Assembly: GCF_014654675.1 (NCBI RefSeq)
Contig: NZ_BNBC01000008.1
Coordinates: 1 to 64,000 of the forward strand
Source of the DNA: Streptomyces spiralis
GTDB lineage: Bacteria; Actinomycetota; Actinomycetes; Streptomycetales; Streptomycetaceae
DNA length: 64,000 nucleotides
Direction of reading: 5' to 3'
The notes below the pieces were generated by a model, which had not been told where the DNA came from, ran no database searches, and was given only the letters and a program-made list of their open reading frames with translations. The first letter of the stretch is position 1. The number at the start of each line of letters is the position of its first letter. A program made the position numbers and the translations under genes. This document shows positions 41,645-49,164 of the stretch, in pieces.

Positions 41645-42630
41645 GCCAGCCTCTGATCCTTGACGGCCAGTTCCCGGTCGCCCTGCCGGAAGCCGACGGT
41701 GCGGATGCCGAGGGCGTCCTTGAGCTGCCGGGCGGGCACGACCTGGGGAGTGGGGGCCGGGGCCCGGCCGGGCTTCGGCAGCGGGTAGGCGGTGGTGGTG
41801 GCGGAATGGAAAGTGATGTTGCCCTCCGTCTTGGTGAACAGCTGATGGACGTGCCCGTTGAGGCAGGTGACCGAGGAGAACCGGCGCAGCAGGGCGATGA
41901 CCTTCAGGGCATCGTCCGTGCTCCAGCCCCACCGCGGGTACATGGCGAACAGCGGTATGTGGCTGAAGACCACGACGGGGGTGTCCGAGGACACTCCCGC
42001 GAGGTCCTTGCGGACGAAGTCGATCTGCTCGTTGCCCAGGTGGCCGAGCTTCTCCAGGCTCAGGGTGTTGACCAGGGCGACGAAGTGCACACCGTGGGTG
42101 TCGAAGCTGTACCAGCCGTCGCCGAGCGTGCCCCTGCCGAAGGTCTGCCGGTAGGCGCGGCCCGCGTCGCCGATGGAGTCGTGCTCGCCCGGCACGGTGA
42201 AGACGCGGTCGGTCCGCATGCCGGTCATCATCTGTTTGACCTGGTCGAACTGGGACTTCGTGGACAGGTGGGTCAGGTCGCCGCTGTGCATGACGAAGTC
42301 CGGCCGGAAACCGAGTGAGTTGACCTGGTGGATCGCTTCGGTGAAGGAGCCGGCGACGTCCGTGTTCGCCGGGCCGTCGAAGCCGATGTGGCTGTCGGAG
42401 ACCTGGACGAACCGCAGCGCCCCGTCGCTCGCGGCGGCGGCGTTCGCGACGGTGGCCTGGGAGCCGGCGATGTGGCTGATCACCTCGCCGCCGGCGGCGG
42501 TCAGCACCACTGCTCCGCCGAACCACCCCGCGTGCCGCATGAGTTGGCGCCGGGTCATCCCGTGCTCCTCGGCGGGCGGCTCGGCATCGGCGTCCGGCAA
42601 CCGGTCGTGACGGTCGGGGTACTCGGTCAT
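41641..42630 (-). CDS. Tat-exported calcineurin-like metallophosphoesterase
   Basis: 329 residues. Twin-arginine signal at residues 25-60 ('MTRRQLMRHAGWFGGAVVL'). Metal-site blocks in order: 'RFVQVSDSHIGFDGPANTD', 'DFVMHSGDLTHLSTKSQFDQ', 'VFTVPGEHDSIGDAGRAYRQ', 'VVVFSHIPLFAMYPRW' and 'VTCLNGHVHQLFTKTEG'. The usual GNHD is GEHD here, so one metal ligand is changed from Asn to Glu. It acts outside the cytoplasm on an unknown phosphoester. It is coupled by 4-bp overlaps to the cupredoxin gene before it and the membrane protein after it. Confidence 0.87.
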   Translation of the reverse strand: MTEYPDRHDRLPDADAEPPAEEHGMTRRQLMRHAGWFGGAVVLTAAGGEVISHIAGSQATVANAAAASDGALRFVQVSDSHIGFDGPANTDVAGSFTEAIHQVNSLGFRPDFVMHSGDLTHLSTKSQFDQVKQMMTGMRTDRVFTVPGEHDSIGDAGRAYRQTFGRGTLGDGWYSFDTHGVHFVALVNTLSLEKLGHLGNEQIDFVRKDLAGVSSDTPVVVFSHIPLFAMYPRWGWSTDDALKVIALLRRFSSVTCLNGHVHQLFTKTEGNITFHSATTTAYPLPKPGRAPAPTPQVVPARQLKDALGIRTVGFRQGDRELAVKDQRLA

Positions 42631-43184
42631 CGGGTCACCTCCACGGTGGCGGTCATGAACGGGTGGATCGTGCAGAGATAGGCGTAGGTGCCGGGCTTGG
42701 TGAACGTGTAGCGGTAGGTGTCGTGGGTGGCCAGGGCGGCGGAGTGCAGCGGGCCGCCCGACGAGGTGCTGGTGACGGTGTGGGCGTCGGTGTCCTCGTT
42801 GGTCCAGGTCACGGTCGTGCCCGCGGTGACCTTCAGGGTGGCCGGGGAGAAGGCGAAGTTCTTGATCGCGACGGTGTGCCCCGACACCGGCGCCGTCGAC
42901 GATCCCTTGCCCGGGCTCATGGACATGGTCATGTGGGGCATGGGCGAGTCGCTGGGGTGGGAGCCCCCCGTGCCGCCCTGCACGTTCTGGCCGGTGTCAC
43001 CGGGCATCCCGGCCGTCTGGTGCTGCCCCTGGCCGGGTGTGAGGGCTCCGGCTCCGCTGGGCGAGGAGTCCGAGTGGCCGCACGCGCTCAGGAGACCCAG
43101 CGCGCCGGCGGTGGCGACGGCGGCGCCGGCCAGGGTGGCCGCGACGCGGGATCGCCGGCCTGGTGGACGAAGATTGAGGTGCAT
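42627..43184 (-). CDS. Cupredoxin lipoprotein (type I copper)
   Basis: 185 residues. Signal peptide with lipobox 'GALGLLSACGHSDSS', then a 65-residue Gly/Ser/Met/His-rich linker ('SPMPHMTMSMSPGKGSS'), which could bind copper loosely. The plastocyanin-like domain has 'VAIKNFAFSPATLKVTAGTT' and the type I copper ligands His, Cys, His, Met in 'NEDTDAHTVTS' and 'TYAYLCTIHPFMTATVEV'. It is a membrane-anchored electron carrier or copper-binding protein. First gene of the operon; an ECF-like promoter lies 79 bp upstream. Confidence 0.9.
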   Translation of the reverse strand: MHLNLRPPGRRSRVAATLAGAAVATAGALGLLSACGHSDSSPSGAGALTPGQGQHQTAGMPGDTGQNVQGGTGGSHPSDSPMPHMTMSMSPGKGSSTAPVSGHTVAIKNFAFSPATLKVTAGTTVTWTNEDTDAHTVTSTSSGGPLHSAALATHDTYRYTFTKPGTYAYLCTIHPFMTATVEVTR

Positions 43185-43262
43185 GATCGTGGTCCTTGCT
43201 GATCCGGAGGGGGCCGGGGGCGGGGGTGTGCCGGCGGGGCACACGATCGGCCCTTGTCTGGC

Positions 43263-43290
43263 TCCACGGGTGGCAGGTGCCGCAAGGTTC
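43263..43290 (-). promoter_or_regulatory. ECF-type promoter of the cupredoxin operon
   Basis: Read on the minus strand, GAACC (43290-43286) is the -35 and CCGTGGA (43269-43263) the -10 region. The 28-bp element matches that at 44867-44894 at 23 of 28 positions, including the shared CGGCACC and GCCA blocks in the spacer. The divergent ECF sigma factor is the likely user. The sequence upstream (ACAAAAGGTGCGAA) is also conserved. Confidence 0.6.
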
Positions 43291-43424
43291 GGTTGATTCG
43301 CACCTTTTGTGGGATTTATTGGCGATCACGCCGAGCGCGGCAGGCTTCGTACTGTCCGCAGCGTCACCGGCGTCCTGCCCTGTGTTGCACGGCGAAAGCA
43401 GGACATATATGTGATGATCGGCAT

Positions 43425-44027
43425 ATGCCCTGGAGTTCCCGAAAACGTGGGCCGACGACCGATCCGGATCGCTCCGCGAGCCGTGTCTCCGGTAAAGGGA
43501 CCGTTTCGACCGCCGACGAGGAACTGCTTCGCACTCTGTACGCCGAGCACGCGGGAGCCCTGTTCCACTACGTGCTGCGGCTGACCTCAGGAGACCGGCA
43601 ATGGGCCGAGGACGTGGTGCAGGAGACGCTGCTGCGGGCGTGGCAGCACCCCGCCGCGTTCGACCCCGCACGCGGCCCGGCCCGGGCATGGCTGTGCACG
43701 GTCGCCCGGCACCTGGTCATCGACGCCCACCGGGCCCGGCAGGCCAGGCCTGCCGAGGCGGACGGCGAGGCATTCCAGCGGGCCGCCGAGCAGACACCGG
43801 CCGAGGACCAGATCGAGCAGGCGCTGCAGAGCTGGGCGGTGGCCGACGCGGTCCGGACGCTGTCCCCGGACCACCGAGCCGTACTGCTGGAGACGTACTA
43901 CCGGGGCCGGACCATGGCGCAGGCCGCGGAGGTCCTGGGCATCCCCCTGGGCACCGTGAAGTCGCGGACCTACTACGCCCTGCAGGCCCTGCGGCTGGCG
44001 CTTCAGGAACGGGGCATCGAGCCATGA
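43425..44027 (+). CDS. ECF RNA polymerase sigma factor (SigK/RskA type)
   Basis: 200 residues. Region 2: 'LLRTLYAEHAGALFHYVLRL' and 'QWAEDVVQETLLRAWQHPA', with 'WLCTVARHLVIDAHRARQAR'. Region 4: 'VRTLSPDHRAVLLETYYRGR' and 'TMAQAAEVLGIPLGTVKSRT'. The gene is followed 25 bp later by a zinc-finger anti-sigma gene, the standard arrangement for the SigK-like ECF group, which responds to redox or envelope signals. ATG 43425 is taken as start; the first 28 residues are non-conserved and charged. Confidence 0.92.
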   Translation: MPWSSRKRGPTTDPDRSASRVSGKGTVSTADEELLRTLYAEHAGALFHYVLRLTSGDRQWAEDVVQETLLRAWQHPAAFDPARGPARAWLCTVARHLVIDAHRARQARPAEADGEAFQRAAEQTPAEDQIEQALQSWAVADAVRTLSPDHRAVLLETYYRGRTMAQAAEVLGIPLGTVKSRTYYALQALRLALQERGIEP

Positions 44028-44052
44028 GCGCGCACGGCGGGAGGTGTGGACC

Positions 44053-44847
44053 ATGAACGAGAACGCGGACCACGAGGATCTCCGGCTGGCGCTGGGAGGC
44101 TACGTCCTGGGCGCGCTGCCGCCCGCGGACATGGAGCAGGTGCGCGCCCACCTCGCGGTGTGCGACGAGTGCCGGGCGGAGCACGCCAAGCTGGCGGGAC
44201 TGCCCGCGCTGCTGTCGACGGTCACCGCGGCCGAGATCTCGGACCGGACGGTGCCGGCGCCCGGCGACGAACTGGCCGATCGGCTGGTGGCCCGGGCGGC
44301 CGAGAGCGCGCGGGGTTCCGCGCCCGCACGGCCCGACGCGGCCACGGCACCGCCGGCGCCCGAGCCGGGCCTGCTCGACCGGCTGCTCCAACAGGCCGCG
44401 GCCCGGCGCCGCAGGACCTGGCGGCTGCAACTGGCGGGCGCCGCCGCCTCGTTGATGTTCGTCGCGGCGGCGGCCGGCGGCACCTGGCTGGCCACCGTCG
44501 GAAGCGTGGGCCCCGAGGCGACACGGCCCGCACCCACCGCGCCGACGCCCGTACGCACCTTCTCCGGAACCGATCCCGTCACCGGTGTCTCGGCGTCGGT
44601 GAAGGTCTCCGCCGCCGCCTGGGGCAGCGTGCTCCAGGTCTCCGCCAAGGGTGCGCCCGCCGGAATCACCTGCCGGCTGCAGGCCGTCGGGCCCGGCGGG
44701 GCAAGGGTCGACGGCGCGACCTGGCGAGCGGGCGAGTACCCGTCCGGCACCATGATCCCAGGGGCGGTCGCCATGTCTCCGACGGCCATCGGGCACTTTG
44801 AGATCGTCGCGGGCAACGGCCAGAAGCTGGTCACGGTCCGCGCGTGA
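44053..44847 (+). CDS. Anti-sigma factor, RskA-like with zinc-finger domain
   Basis: 264 residues. The N-terminal anti-sigma domain has the His-x3-Cys-x2-Cys pattern in 'QVRAHLAVCDECRAEHAKLA'. A single membrane segment ('LAGAAASLMFVAAAAGGTWL') at about residue 140 is followed by an extracytoplasmic RskA-type domain ('SVKVSAAAWGSVLQVSAKGA', 'IPGAVAMSPTAIGHFEIVAG'). It holds the sigma factor until a signal releases it. ATG 44053 has GGGAGG 8 nt upstream; an in-frame GTG at 44044 is less likely. Confidence 0.92.
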   Translation: MNENADHEDLRLALGGYVLGALPPADMEQVRAHLAVCDECRAEHAKLAGLPALLSTVTAAEISDRTVPAPGDELADRLVARAAESARGSAPARPDAATAPPAPEPGLLDRLLQQAAARRRRTWRLQLAGAAASLMFVAAAAGGTWLATVGSVGPEATRPAPTAPTPVRTFSGTDPVTGVSASVKVSAAAWGSVLQVSAKGAPAGITCRLQAVGPGGARVDGATWRAGEYPSGTMIPGAVAMSPTAIGHFEIVAGNGQKLVTVRA

Positions 44848-44866
44848 GAAAAGCCGCAAAAGTGTC

Positions 44867-44894
44867 GAACCGTCCGGCACCCGCCAACCGTGAA
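44867..44894 (+). promoter_or_regulatory. ECF-type promoter of the second RsbW-like gene
   Basis: GAACC (44867-44871), spacer, CCGTGAA (44888-44894), matching the cupredoxin promoter element at 23 of 28 bases. The transcript would begin at about 44900, exactly at an ATG, so a leaderless mRNA is predicted. Confidence 0.55.
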
Positions 44895-44899
44895 ACCCA

Positions 44900-45430
44900 A
44901 TGAGCACACCCTCGGAGTTTCCGGAAGGAACAACCGCCCCCGCCGTCCTCGGCGGCCTCGCGCTCCGGCTTCCGCACCTTGCACAGAAGAGCCAGAAGAC
45001 CATGTCTGTGACCCAATTCCCCCCGACGAACGCGCCGCTCCCGCGGCCGTGGCGCCACCAGGCACAGCTCACCCTGCCCGCGCACGAGGCGCATGTATCC
45101 GCCGCCCGTCATTTCGCGGCGGACCTGCTGGGGTGCTGGAGCGTTCCCGACAGCGAGCGCGACTCCGCCGTCCTCATCGTCGACGAACTCGCCGCCAACG
45201 CCGCCCGGTACGGCCGCGAGTCGATGACGCTGCTGCTCGTCCTCGACCACGACACCCTGCACATCGTGGTCACCGACTCCGGAACTCCCGTGGAGCACCG
45301 CCGACATGACGTGGCCCCGGACGAACACGGCCGCGGCACCGGCATCGTCCAGTACCTCGCGCAGTCGACCGAGATACACCAGACGTGCGGCGGCCGCGAA
45401 GTCCGCGCCCACCTCCGGTGCCGCGCATGA
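44900..45430 (+). CDS. RsbW-like ATP-binding regulator (HATPase_c)
   Basis: 176 residues. The GHKL domain starts near residue 50 ('QAQLTLPAHEAHVSAARHFA'); N box 'LIVDELAANAARYGRESMTL', 'LHIVVTDSGTPVEHRRHD' and 'DEHGRGTGIVQYLAQSTEIH'. This fold phosphorylates anti-anti-sigma proteins or acts as an anti-sigma factor. ATG 44900 agrees with a leaderless transcript from the ECF-type promoter; ATG 45002 would omit a non-conserved 34-residue stretch. Its stop overlaps the next gene's ATG (ATGA). Confidence 0.85.
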   Translation: MSTPSEFPEGTTAPAVLGGLALRLPHLAQKSQKTMSVTQFPPTNAPLPRPWRHQAQLTLPAHEAHVSAARHFAADLLGCWSVPDSERDSAVLIVDELAANAARYGRESMTLLLVLDHDTLHIVVTDSGTPVEHRRHDVAPDEHGRGTGIVQYLAQSTEIHQTCGGREVRAHLRCRA

Positions 45431-45933
45431 CCGGCCGCGACCACGGCTGTGAGCCGTGCCGTCACGCCGGGCCCTGCGGCGCGGGGACCGCGAGCATCGA
45501 CCCGGCCACCGGCGGGGGAAACGTCGACCCCGGCACCGGCGAGGGATTCGACGCCCCGGTCCCGCGGCAGGCCTACGCGAACGCCCCGTGCCTGCGCCGC
45601 GAGATGCACGAGGTGCTCGCGCTCGGGGCCGAGCGAGACGGCCGCCAGGCCAGGTCCGTCACCGCTCCGCCCCGCGATGCCCTGACTGCCGAGCGCCTCC
45701 TGCTGCTGCGCCGGGCCGCCCTCATGGACCGGATGGCGCTGGACGCCCCCGGCACCGACGCGGTCGGCGCCGCGATACGCACCGCCGAGGAACTCGTGCT
45801 GTACGACCGCCGCCACCCCGACCTGGTCGCCGGCCCGCACCGCCCCGACTCGGTCGAGTTCGACCTCGGCCGCCGACCCTACGTCCGCCAGGAGTACGCC
45901 GCCTGGAGCGCCGCCGGGTTCCCCGCCGGCTGA
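45427..45933 (+). CDS. Conserved hypothetical actinomycete protein
   Basis: 168 residues, not recognised. It begins with a Cys-containing stretch ('GCEPCRHAGPCGAG'), followed by a low-complexity Gly/Thr/Pro part and then a helical segment ('LTAERLLLLRRAALMDRMAL', 'GAAIRTAEELVLYDRRHPDL') with good codon bias. It is translationally coupled to the RsbW-like gene by a 4-bp overlap, so it may be its partner. No signal peptide or membrane segment. Confidence 0.7.
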   Translation: MTGRDHGCEPCRHAGPCGAGTASIDPATGGGNVDPGTGEGFDAPVPRQAYANAPCLRREMHEVLALGAERDGRQARSVTAPPRDALTAERLLLLRRAALMDRMALDAPGTDAVGAAIRTAEELVLYDRRHPDLVAGPHRPDSVEFDLGRRPYVRQEYAAWSAAGFPAG

Positions 45934-45971
45934 CACCGTTCTCGGCGCCGCCGCGCCCCGGAAGGCAGAAC

Positions 45972-46057
45972 CCCGGCCCGATTACGGCGGGCCGGGATTC
46001 TGTGTCTTCGTGGTGCGGGCGTCAGAGGTCCGGCGCGATTACGGCGGGCCGGCGTTC
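45972..46057. repeat. ATTACGGCGGGCCGG hairpin element, two tandem copies
   Basis: Copy 2 pairs CCCGGCCCG (45972-45980) with CGGGCCGGG (45988-45996). Copy 3 (46030-46052) has one mismatch in the stem (CCGGCGCG). Both keep the loop ATTACGG and the flank TTC(C/T)G. They are 55 bp apart and lie just 3' of paralogue B, convergent to the hypothetical gene; they probably act as terminators. Copy 1 is at 40200. Confidence 0.7.
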
Positions 46058-46084
46058 CGCTTCGCCTGCGTGGTGCGGCTGCCT

Positions 46085-46693
46085 CTAGTAGTCGTCCCCG
46101 TAGTCGTCCCCGTAGTCGCCTCGGTCACCCCGGTCGTCGCCGCGGTCGCCGCGGTCACCGCGGCCGCCCCAGTCGTCCCAGTCGTCGTAGCGGTCGATGA
46201 CCCGGAAGCTGCCCACCACCCCGTTCTTGACGAACACGTCGCCGGCCTGACCGGGCGTCACGCCGTTGCTCTCGCTGCGGGGTCCGACGGTGGCGATGGG
46301 GGCGCCGTTGTCGCAGGTGACCCCGCGGAAGACCTCGATGGTCCTGCGGCTGTCGTTGCGGATGTTCAGGCTCGTGGAACCCAGGCCGCTGACCACGACG
46401 ACGCAGCCGCCCGGGTGGGCGGAGTAGGAGCGCTCGTTGATGTGGATCCACCCCTCCTCGTAGTGGCGATGATTGCCGCCATGATTGTTTTCGTGGCCTT
46501 CGTTGCCCTTGCTGTTGTTGTTGTTCCCGGTGTCGCCGCCCATCGGGGCCTGGGCGGGAGCGGGCGCCTGACGGACGGCGGGAATCGCCTGGGACGGTTC
46601 GACGGCGGCCGAGGCGTAGGTGATGCCGCTCGCGGCCAGGGCCGCGGCAGCCGCGACGGCGGTGGTCATCGCGTGCGAACGGGTGATGATCAT
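46085..46693 (-). CDS. Secreted low-complexity protein, paralogue B
   Basis: 202 residues, paralogous to the protein at 40254. Signal peptide ('TTAVAAAAALAASGITYASA'), Ala/Pro segment (VRQAPAPAQAPMGG), Asn/His/Gly-rich linker, and the conserved core 'GWIHINERSYSAHPGGCVVV', 'VSGLGSTSLNIRNDSRRTIE', 'VFRGVTCDNGAPIATVGPRS'. Here the Arg/Gly/Asp repeats (RGDRGDRGDDRGDRGDYGDD) lie at the C-terminus instead of the centre as in A. Function unknown. AGGAG precedes ATG 46691-46693. Confidence 0.8.
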   Translation of the reverse strand: MIITRSHAMTTAVAAAAALAASGITYASAAVEPSQAIPAVRQAPAPAQAPMGGDTGNNNNSKGNEGHENNHGGNHRHYEEGWIHINERSYSAHPGGCVVVVSGLGSTSLNIRNDSRRTIEVFRGVTCDNGAPIATVGPRSESNGVTPGQAGDVFVKNGVVGSFRVIDRYDDWDDWGGRGDRGDRGDDRGDRGDYGDDYGDDY

Positions 46694-46748
46694 GGCTCTG
46701 CTTCTCCTGTCTCAGGGAGCGATCGGCTCGGCAGCCGATGTGTGATCG

Positions 46749-46776
46749 AACGTACTGATGCCCCCCATAGCTGTCA
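46749..46776 (-). promoter_or_regulatory. Promoter of secreted paralogue B
   Basis: On the minus strand TGACAG (46776-46771), 16 bp, TACGTT (46754-46749); identical boxes and spacing to paralogue A. The leader below it (GATGTGTGAT, CTCCTGTCTCAG) is also shared. Confidence 0.6.
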
Positions 46777-47047
46777 TTTCGGGAACAACAGGGACGAAGG
46801 CGGCAGGGGCCGATCGGGGCATCCGGAGCGCTCGCGCACCTCCTCCGCGGACAGGGGCGGAGAAGCAAAGTGCCATGTCGGATTGGCGGATTGACGGACA
46901 ATTAGCCCTTGGAGGTGATTTTCTGACGCCGAGTCACCTTTGGAGCAGCGGGGAGCATCGTCCCGTACGGCGGGTCGGTGCTTGACATGCCGCCGTCCTG
47001 TGTCCTCCGGCCCCTCTGATCATCCGTCACTTGGCAGGGGCCAGGGG
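46777..47047. other. Gene-free region upstream of paralogue B
   Basis: No gene is supported. The part 46871-46938 (GCCATGTC ... AATTAGCCCTTGGAGGTGAT and on) aligns with 41043-41122 upstream of paralogue A. The rest shows no repeat or hairpin of note. Confidence 0.5.
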
Positions 47048-48547
47048 CTATCCGTCGATCCGTTCGCGTCGGCGGCGGAGGAGGGCCGGCCGGCCGGCGG
47101 TGGCGGTGCCGCCACGGGCGGCGGCGCGAGCGGGTCCGTCCGGGAGTGTGAAGGCGAAGACCGCGACCACCGCGGCGATCGCCGCGAGCGCGAGGTAGGC
47201 GTGCTGGTAGGCGGTGACGGGCGGGTCCGCGGCCGTCGCCGGCGGGGTGCCCAGGACGAGGGCGGTGGTGACCGCCGCCGGCGCGAGTGCGCCACCGGTC
47301 TGGCGCACGACGGTGTTCAGCGTGGAGGCCTGGGCCAGGTCCTGCCGGCCGATCGTGGCCAGCGAGGCCACCGTCGTCGGCACGAAGAAGCAGCCCATGG
47401 CGAGGCCGAGCAGGAACATGTAGCCGCGGAAGGTCCACAGGCCGGTGTGCGCATCGCAGGTGGCGAAGAGCAGCAGCACCCCGCACACGCCGACCAGGCC
47501 GCAGCCGATGATGAGGCGCGGACCGACCCTGGCGTACAGGACGCCGACGACCTGGACGGTCAGCAGGACGCCGAAGGCCTCGGGGAAGGTGGTGAGGCCG
47601 GACTCGAGAGCCGTACGTCCCTGTGCCTGCTGCAGGAAGAGCGGGCCGATGTACATGGCGCCGAGGATGGGGATCAGGCCGACCAGGTTCATCAGGTTGG
47701 TGTCCCGGAAGAGCCGGTGCCCGAACAGACGGAGCTTCAGCAGCGGTTCCTGCACCCTCAGTTCGACCACGACCGCCGAGGCCAGCAGCCCCGTCCCCAC
47801 CGCCAGCGAGACGATGACCGCGGCCGACGACCAGCCGCGGTTGGGGCCCTCGCAGATGCCGAACATCACGCTGCCCAGTGCGGCCGCGCTCAGCAGCAGG
47901 CCCGGCAGGTCGAAGCGCCCCGGCCGGCCGCCGCGGTGCCCGCCCAGGAACAGCGCCCCGAACAGCGCGGCCGGCAGGCCCACCGGCAGATTGACGTAGA
48001 AGACCCACCGCCAGGTCAGGTGGTCCACCAGCAGCCCGCCGAGGACGGGCGCGGCGGCCGGCGCGATCTGCTGAGGAATGATCATGTAACGGGATATGCG
48101 CACCTGCTCCGAGGAGGTGAAGGTGGCGAACAGCAACGCAGCCGAGGCGGGAAACAGCACGCCGGCCGAGAGTCCCTGCACCGCACGGTAGGCGACGAGT
48201 TGACCGAGGGATGCGGCCGTGCCGCACAGCAGCGAGGCGGCGAGGAAGCCGACCAGCGCGGTCAGCAGGACGCGCTTTCCGCCGAACCGCTCGACCAGCC
48301 AGGCCGACGCCGGGATGGCCATGGCCAGGGCGACCGGGTAGACCACGACGACCCCGTCCAGGGCCGCCGTCGTCAGGTGGAACTGCCGGGCGATGGCCGG
48401 CAGCGCCACGGTGGTGATCGCGCCGTCGGCGATGGCGATGAAGGTCACGCTGACGCACATCACGGGGACGACGAGGCGCTGGCTCAGGCGGGAGGAGAAG
48501 GAGGAGGGGAGGGGGAGAGCAGGCAGCGCGAAGCGACGTGGAGACAC
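47048..48547 (-). CDS. MFS efflux transporter, DHA2 (14-helix) type
   Basis: 499 residues with about 14 membrane segments. Family blocks: 'GVVVVYPVALAMAIPASAWL' and 'VERFGGKRVLLTALVGFLAA', 'AYRAVQGLSAGVLFPASAAL', 'LTWRWVFYVNLPVGLPAALF'. It likely exports drugs or metabolites with proton exchange. The GTG at 48545-48547 lacks a ribosome site, and TATGCT lies just upstream on the minus strand, so a leaderless transcript is possible. A MarR-type palindrome sits 6 bp upstream of the start, next to the divergent marR-like gene. Confidence 0.87.
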   Translation of the reverse strand: MSPRRFALPALPLPSSFSSRLSQRLVVPVMCVSVTFIAIADGAITTVALPAIARQFHLTTAALDGVVVVYPVALAMAIPASAWLVERFGGKRVLLTALVGFLAASLLCGTAASLGQLVAYRAVQGLSAGVLFPASAALLFATFTSSEQVRISRYMIIPQQIAPAAAPVLGGLLVDHLTWRWVFYVNLPVGLPAALFGALFLGGHRGGRPGRFDLPGLLLSAAALGSVMFGICEGPNRGWSSAAVIVSLAVGTGLLASAVVVELRVQEPLLKLRLFGHRLFRDTNLMNLVGLIPILGAMYIGPLFLQQAQGRTALESGLTTFPEAFGVLLTVQVVGVLYARVGPRLIIGCGLVGVCGVLLLFATCDAHTGLWTFRGYMFLLGLAMGCFFVPTTVASLATIGRQDLAQASTLNTVVRQTGGALAPAAVTTALVLGTPPATAADPPVTAYQHAYLALAAIAAVVAVFAFTLPDGPARAAARGGTATAGRPALLRRRRERIDG

Positions 48548-48552
48548 ATGCT

Positions 48553-48577
48553 GAGCATACACACTATGTGTCTGCTC
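48553..48577. promoter_or_regulatory. MarR-type operator
   Basis: GAGCATACACA-CTA-TGTGTCTGCTC in form: 11-bp arms around a 3-bp centre with one mismatch. It lies in the 88-bp divergent region between the DHA2 transporter and MarR genes and overlaps the transporter promoter, so the repressor would block export until its ligand binds. Confidence 0.75.
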
Positions 48578-48635
48578 ATAGAATGGGTTTTCGCTCGCGG
48601 GCAGAGTCGGGGGCAGAAGGGAATCGAGACGTTCC

Positions 48636-49067
48636 ATGGCGGTGCACGGCAGCAGCGACATCCTGGTCGACGAGCTCTACGAAACGACGTACCGGTTGCG
48701 GCAGTTCGTGGAGGCCCGGTTGCGGGAGGGGGGAGCGTCGGTCGCCCGGCTGCGCGCGCTGAGGATGCTGGCCCGGGCGGAACAGCCCCTGCGGATGCGG
48801 GACCTGAGCGAGATGGCGGGGATCGCGGCCCGGACCACGACCACCATCGTCGACAGTCTGGAGCGCGACGGATTGGTGGAGCGGGTGCGCCATCCTCGGG
48901 ACCGGCGGGCGTTCCTGCTGCGTCTGACCGACGAGGGCTTGCGCTGCCATCGCGAGGCGGAGGAGATCGACCGCGTGGCGCTCGCCGAGGCGACGGCGGC
49001 CCTCACCGCCGAGGACCGCGAGCGACTGCGTGCCCTGCTCGCCCGCATTCGCGAGACCACCGGCTGA
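48636..49067 (+). CDS. MarR-family repressor
   Basis: 143 residues, winged helix-turn-helix: 'VARLRALRMLARAEQPLRMR', 'DLSEMAGIAARTTTTIVDSL', wing 'DGLVERVRHPRDRRAFLLRL'. Divergent from a DHA2 exporter with a strong palindrome between them, the classic layout for a local repressor of a drug pump. Ligand unknown. Confidence 0.9.
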   Translation: MAVHGSSDILVDELYETTYRLRQFVEARLREGGASVARLRALRMLARAEQPLRMRDLSEMAGIAARTTTTIVDSLERDGLVERVRHPRDRRAFLLRLTDEGLRCHREAEEIDRVALAEATAALTAEDRERLRALLARIRETTG

Positions 49068-49164
49068 CGACGGCGGGTTCAGCGGGCTGCGGCGGCGGGC
49101 CGGTCCGCGTGGCGCGGCCCGGATCGCGAGACGCGGTTGCCGCACATTGATACGTGGCACTTAC

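Noticed and set aside
46902..47047. Open frame ending in a motif like TRRQKITSKG as the true end of the DHA2 transporter, with a similar tail at 41086
   Set aside because: The transporter stops at 47048 in its own frame; the two tails come from the duplicated non-coding block upstream of the secreted paralogues.
46940..49150. Long plus-strand frame across the DHA2 transporter and MarR genes
   Set aside because: Antisense to the transporter and out of frame with MarR; no recognisable protein.
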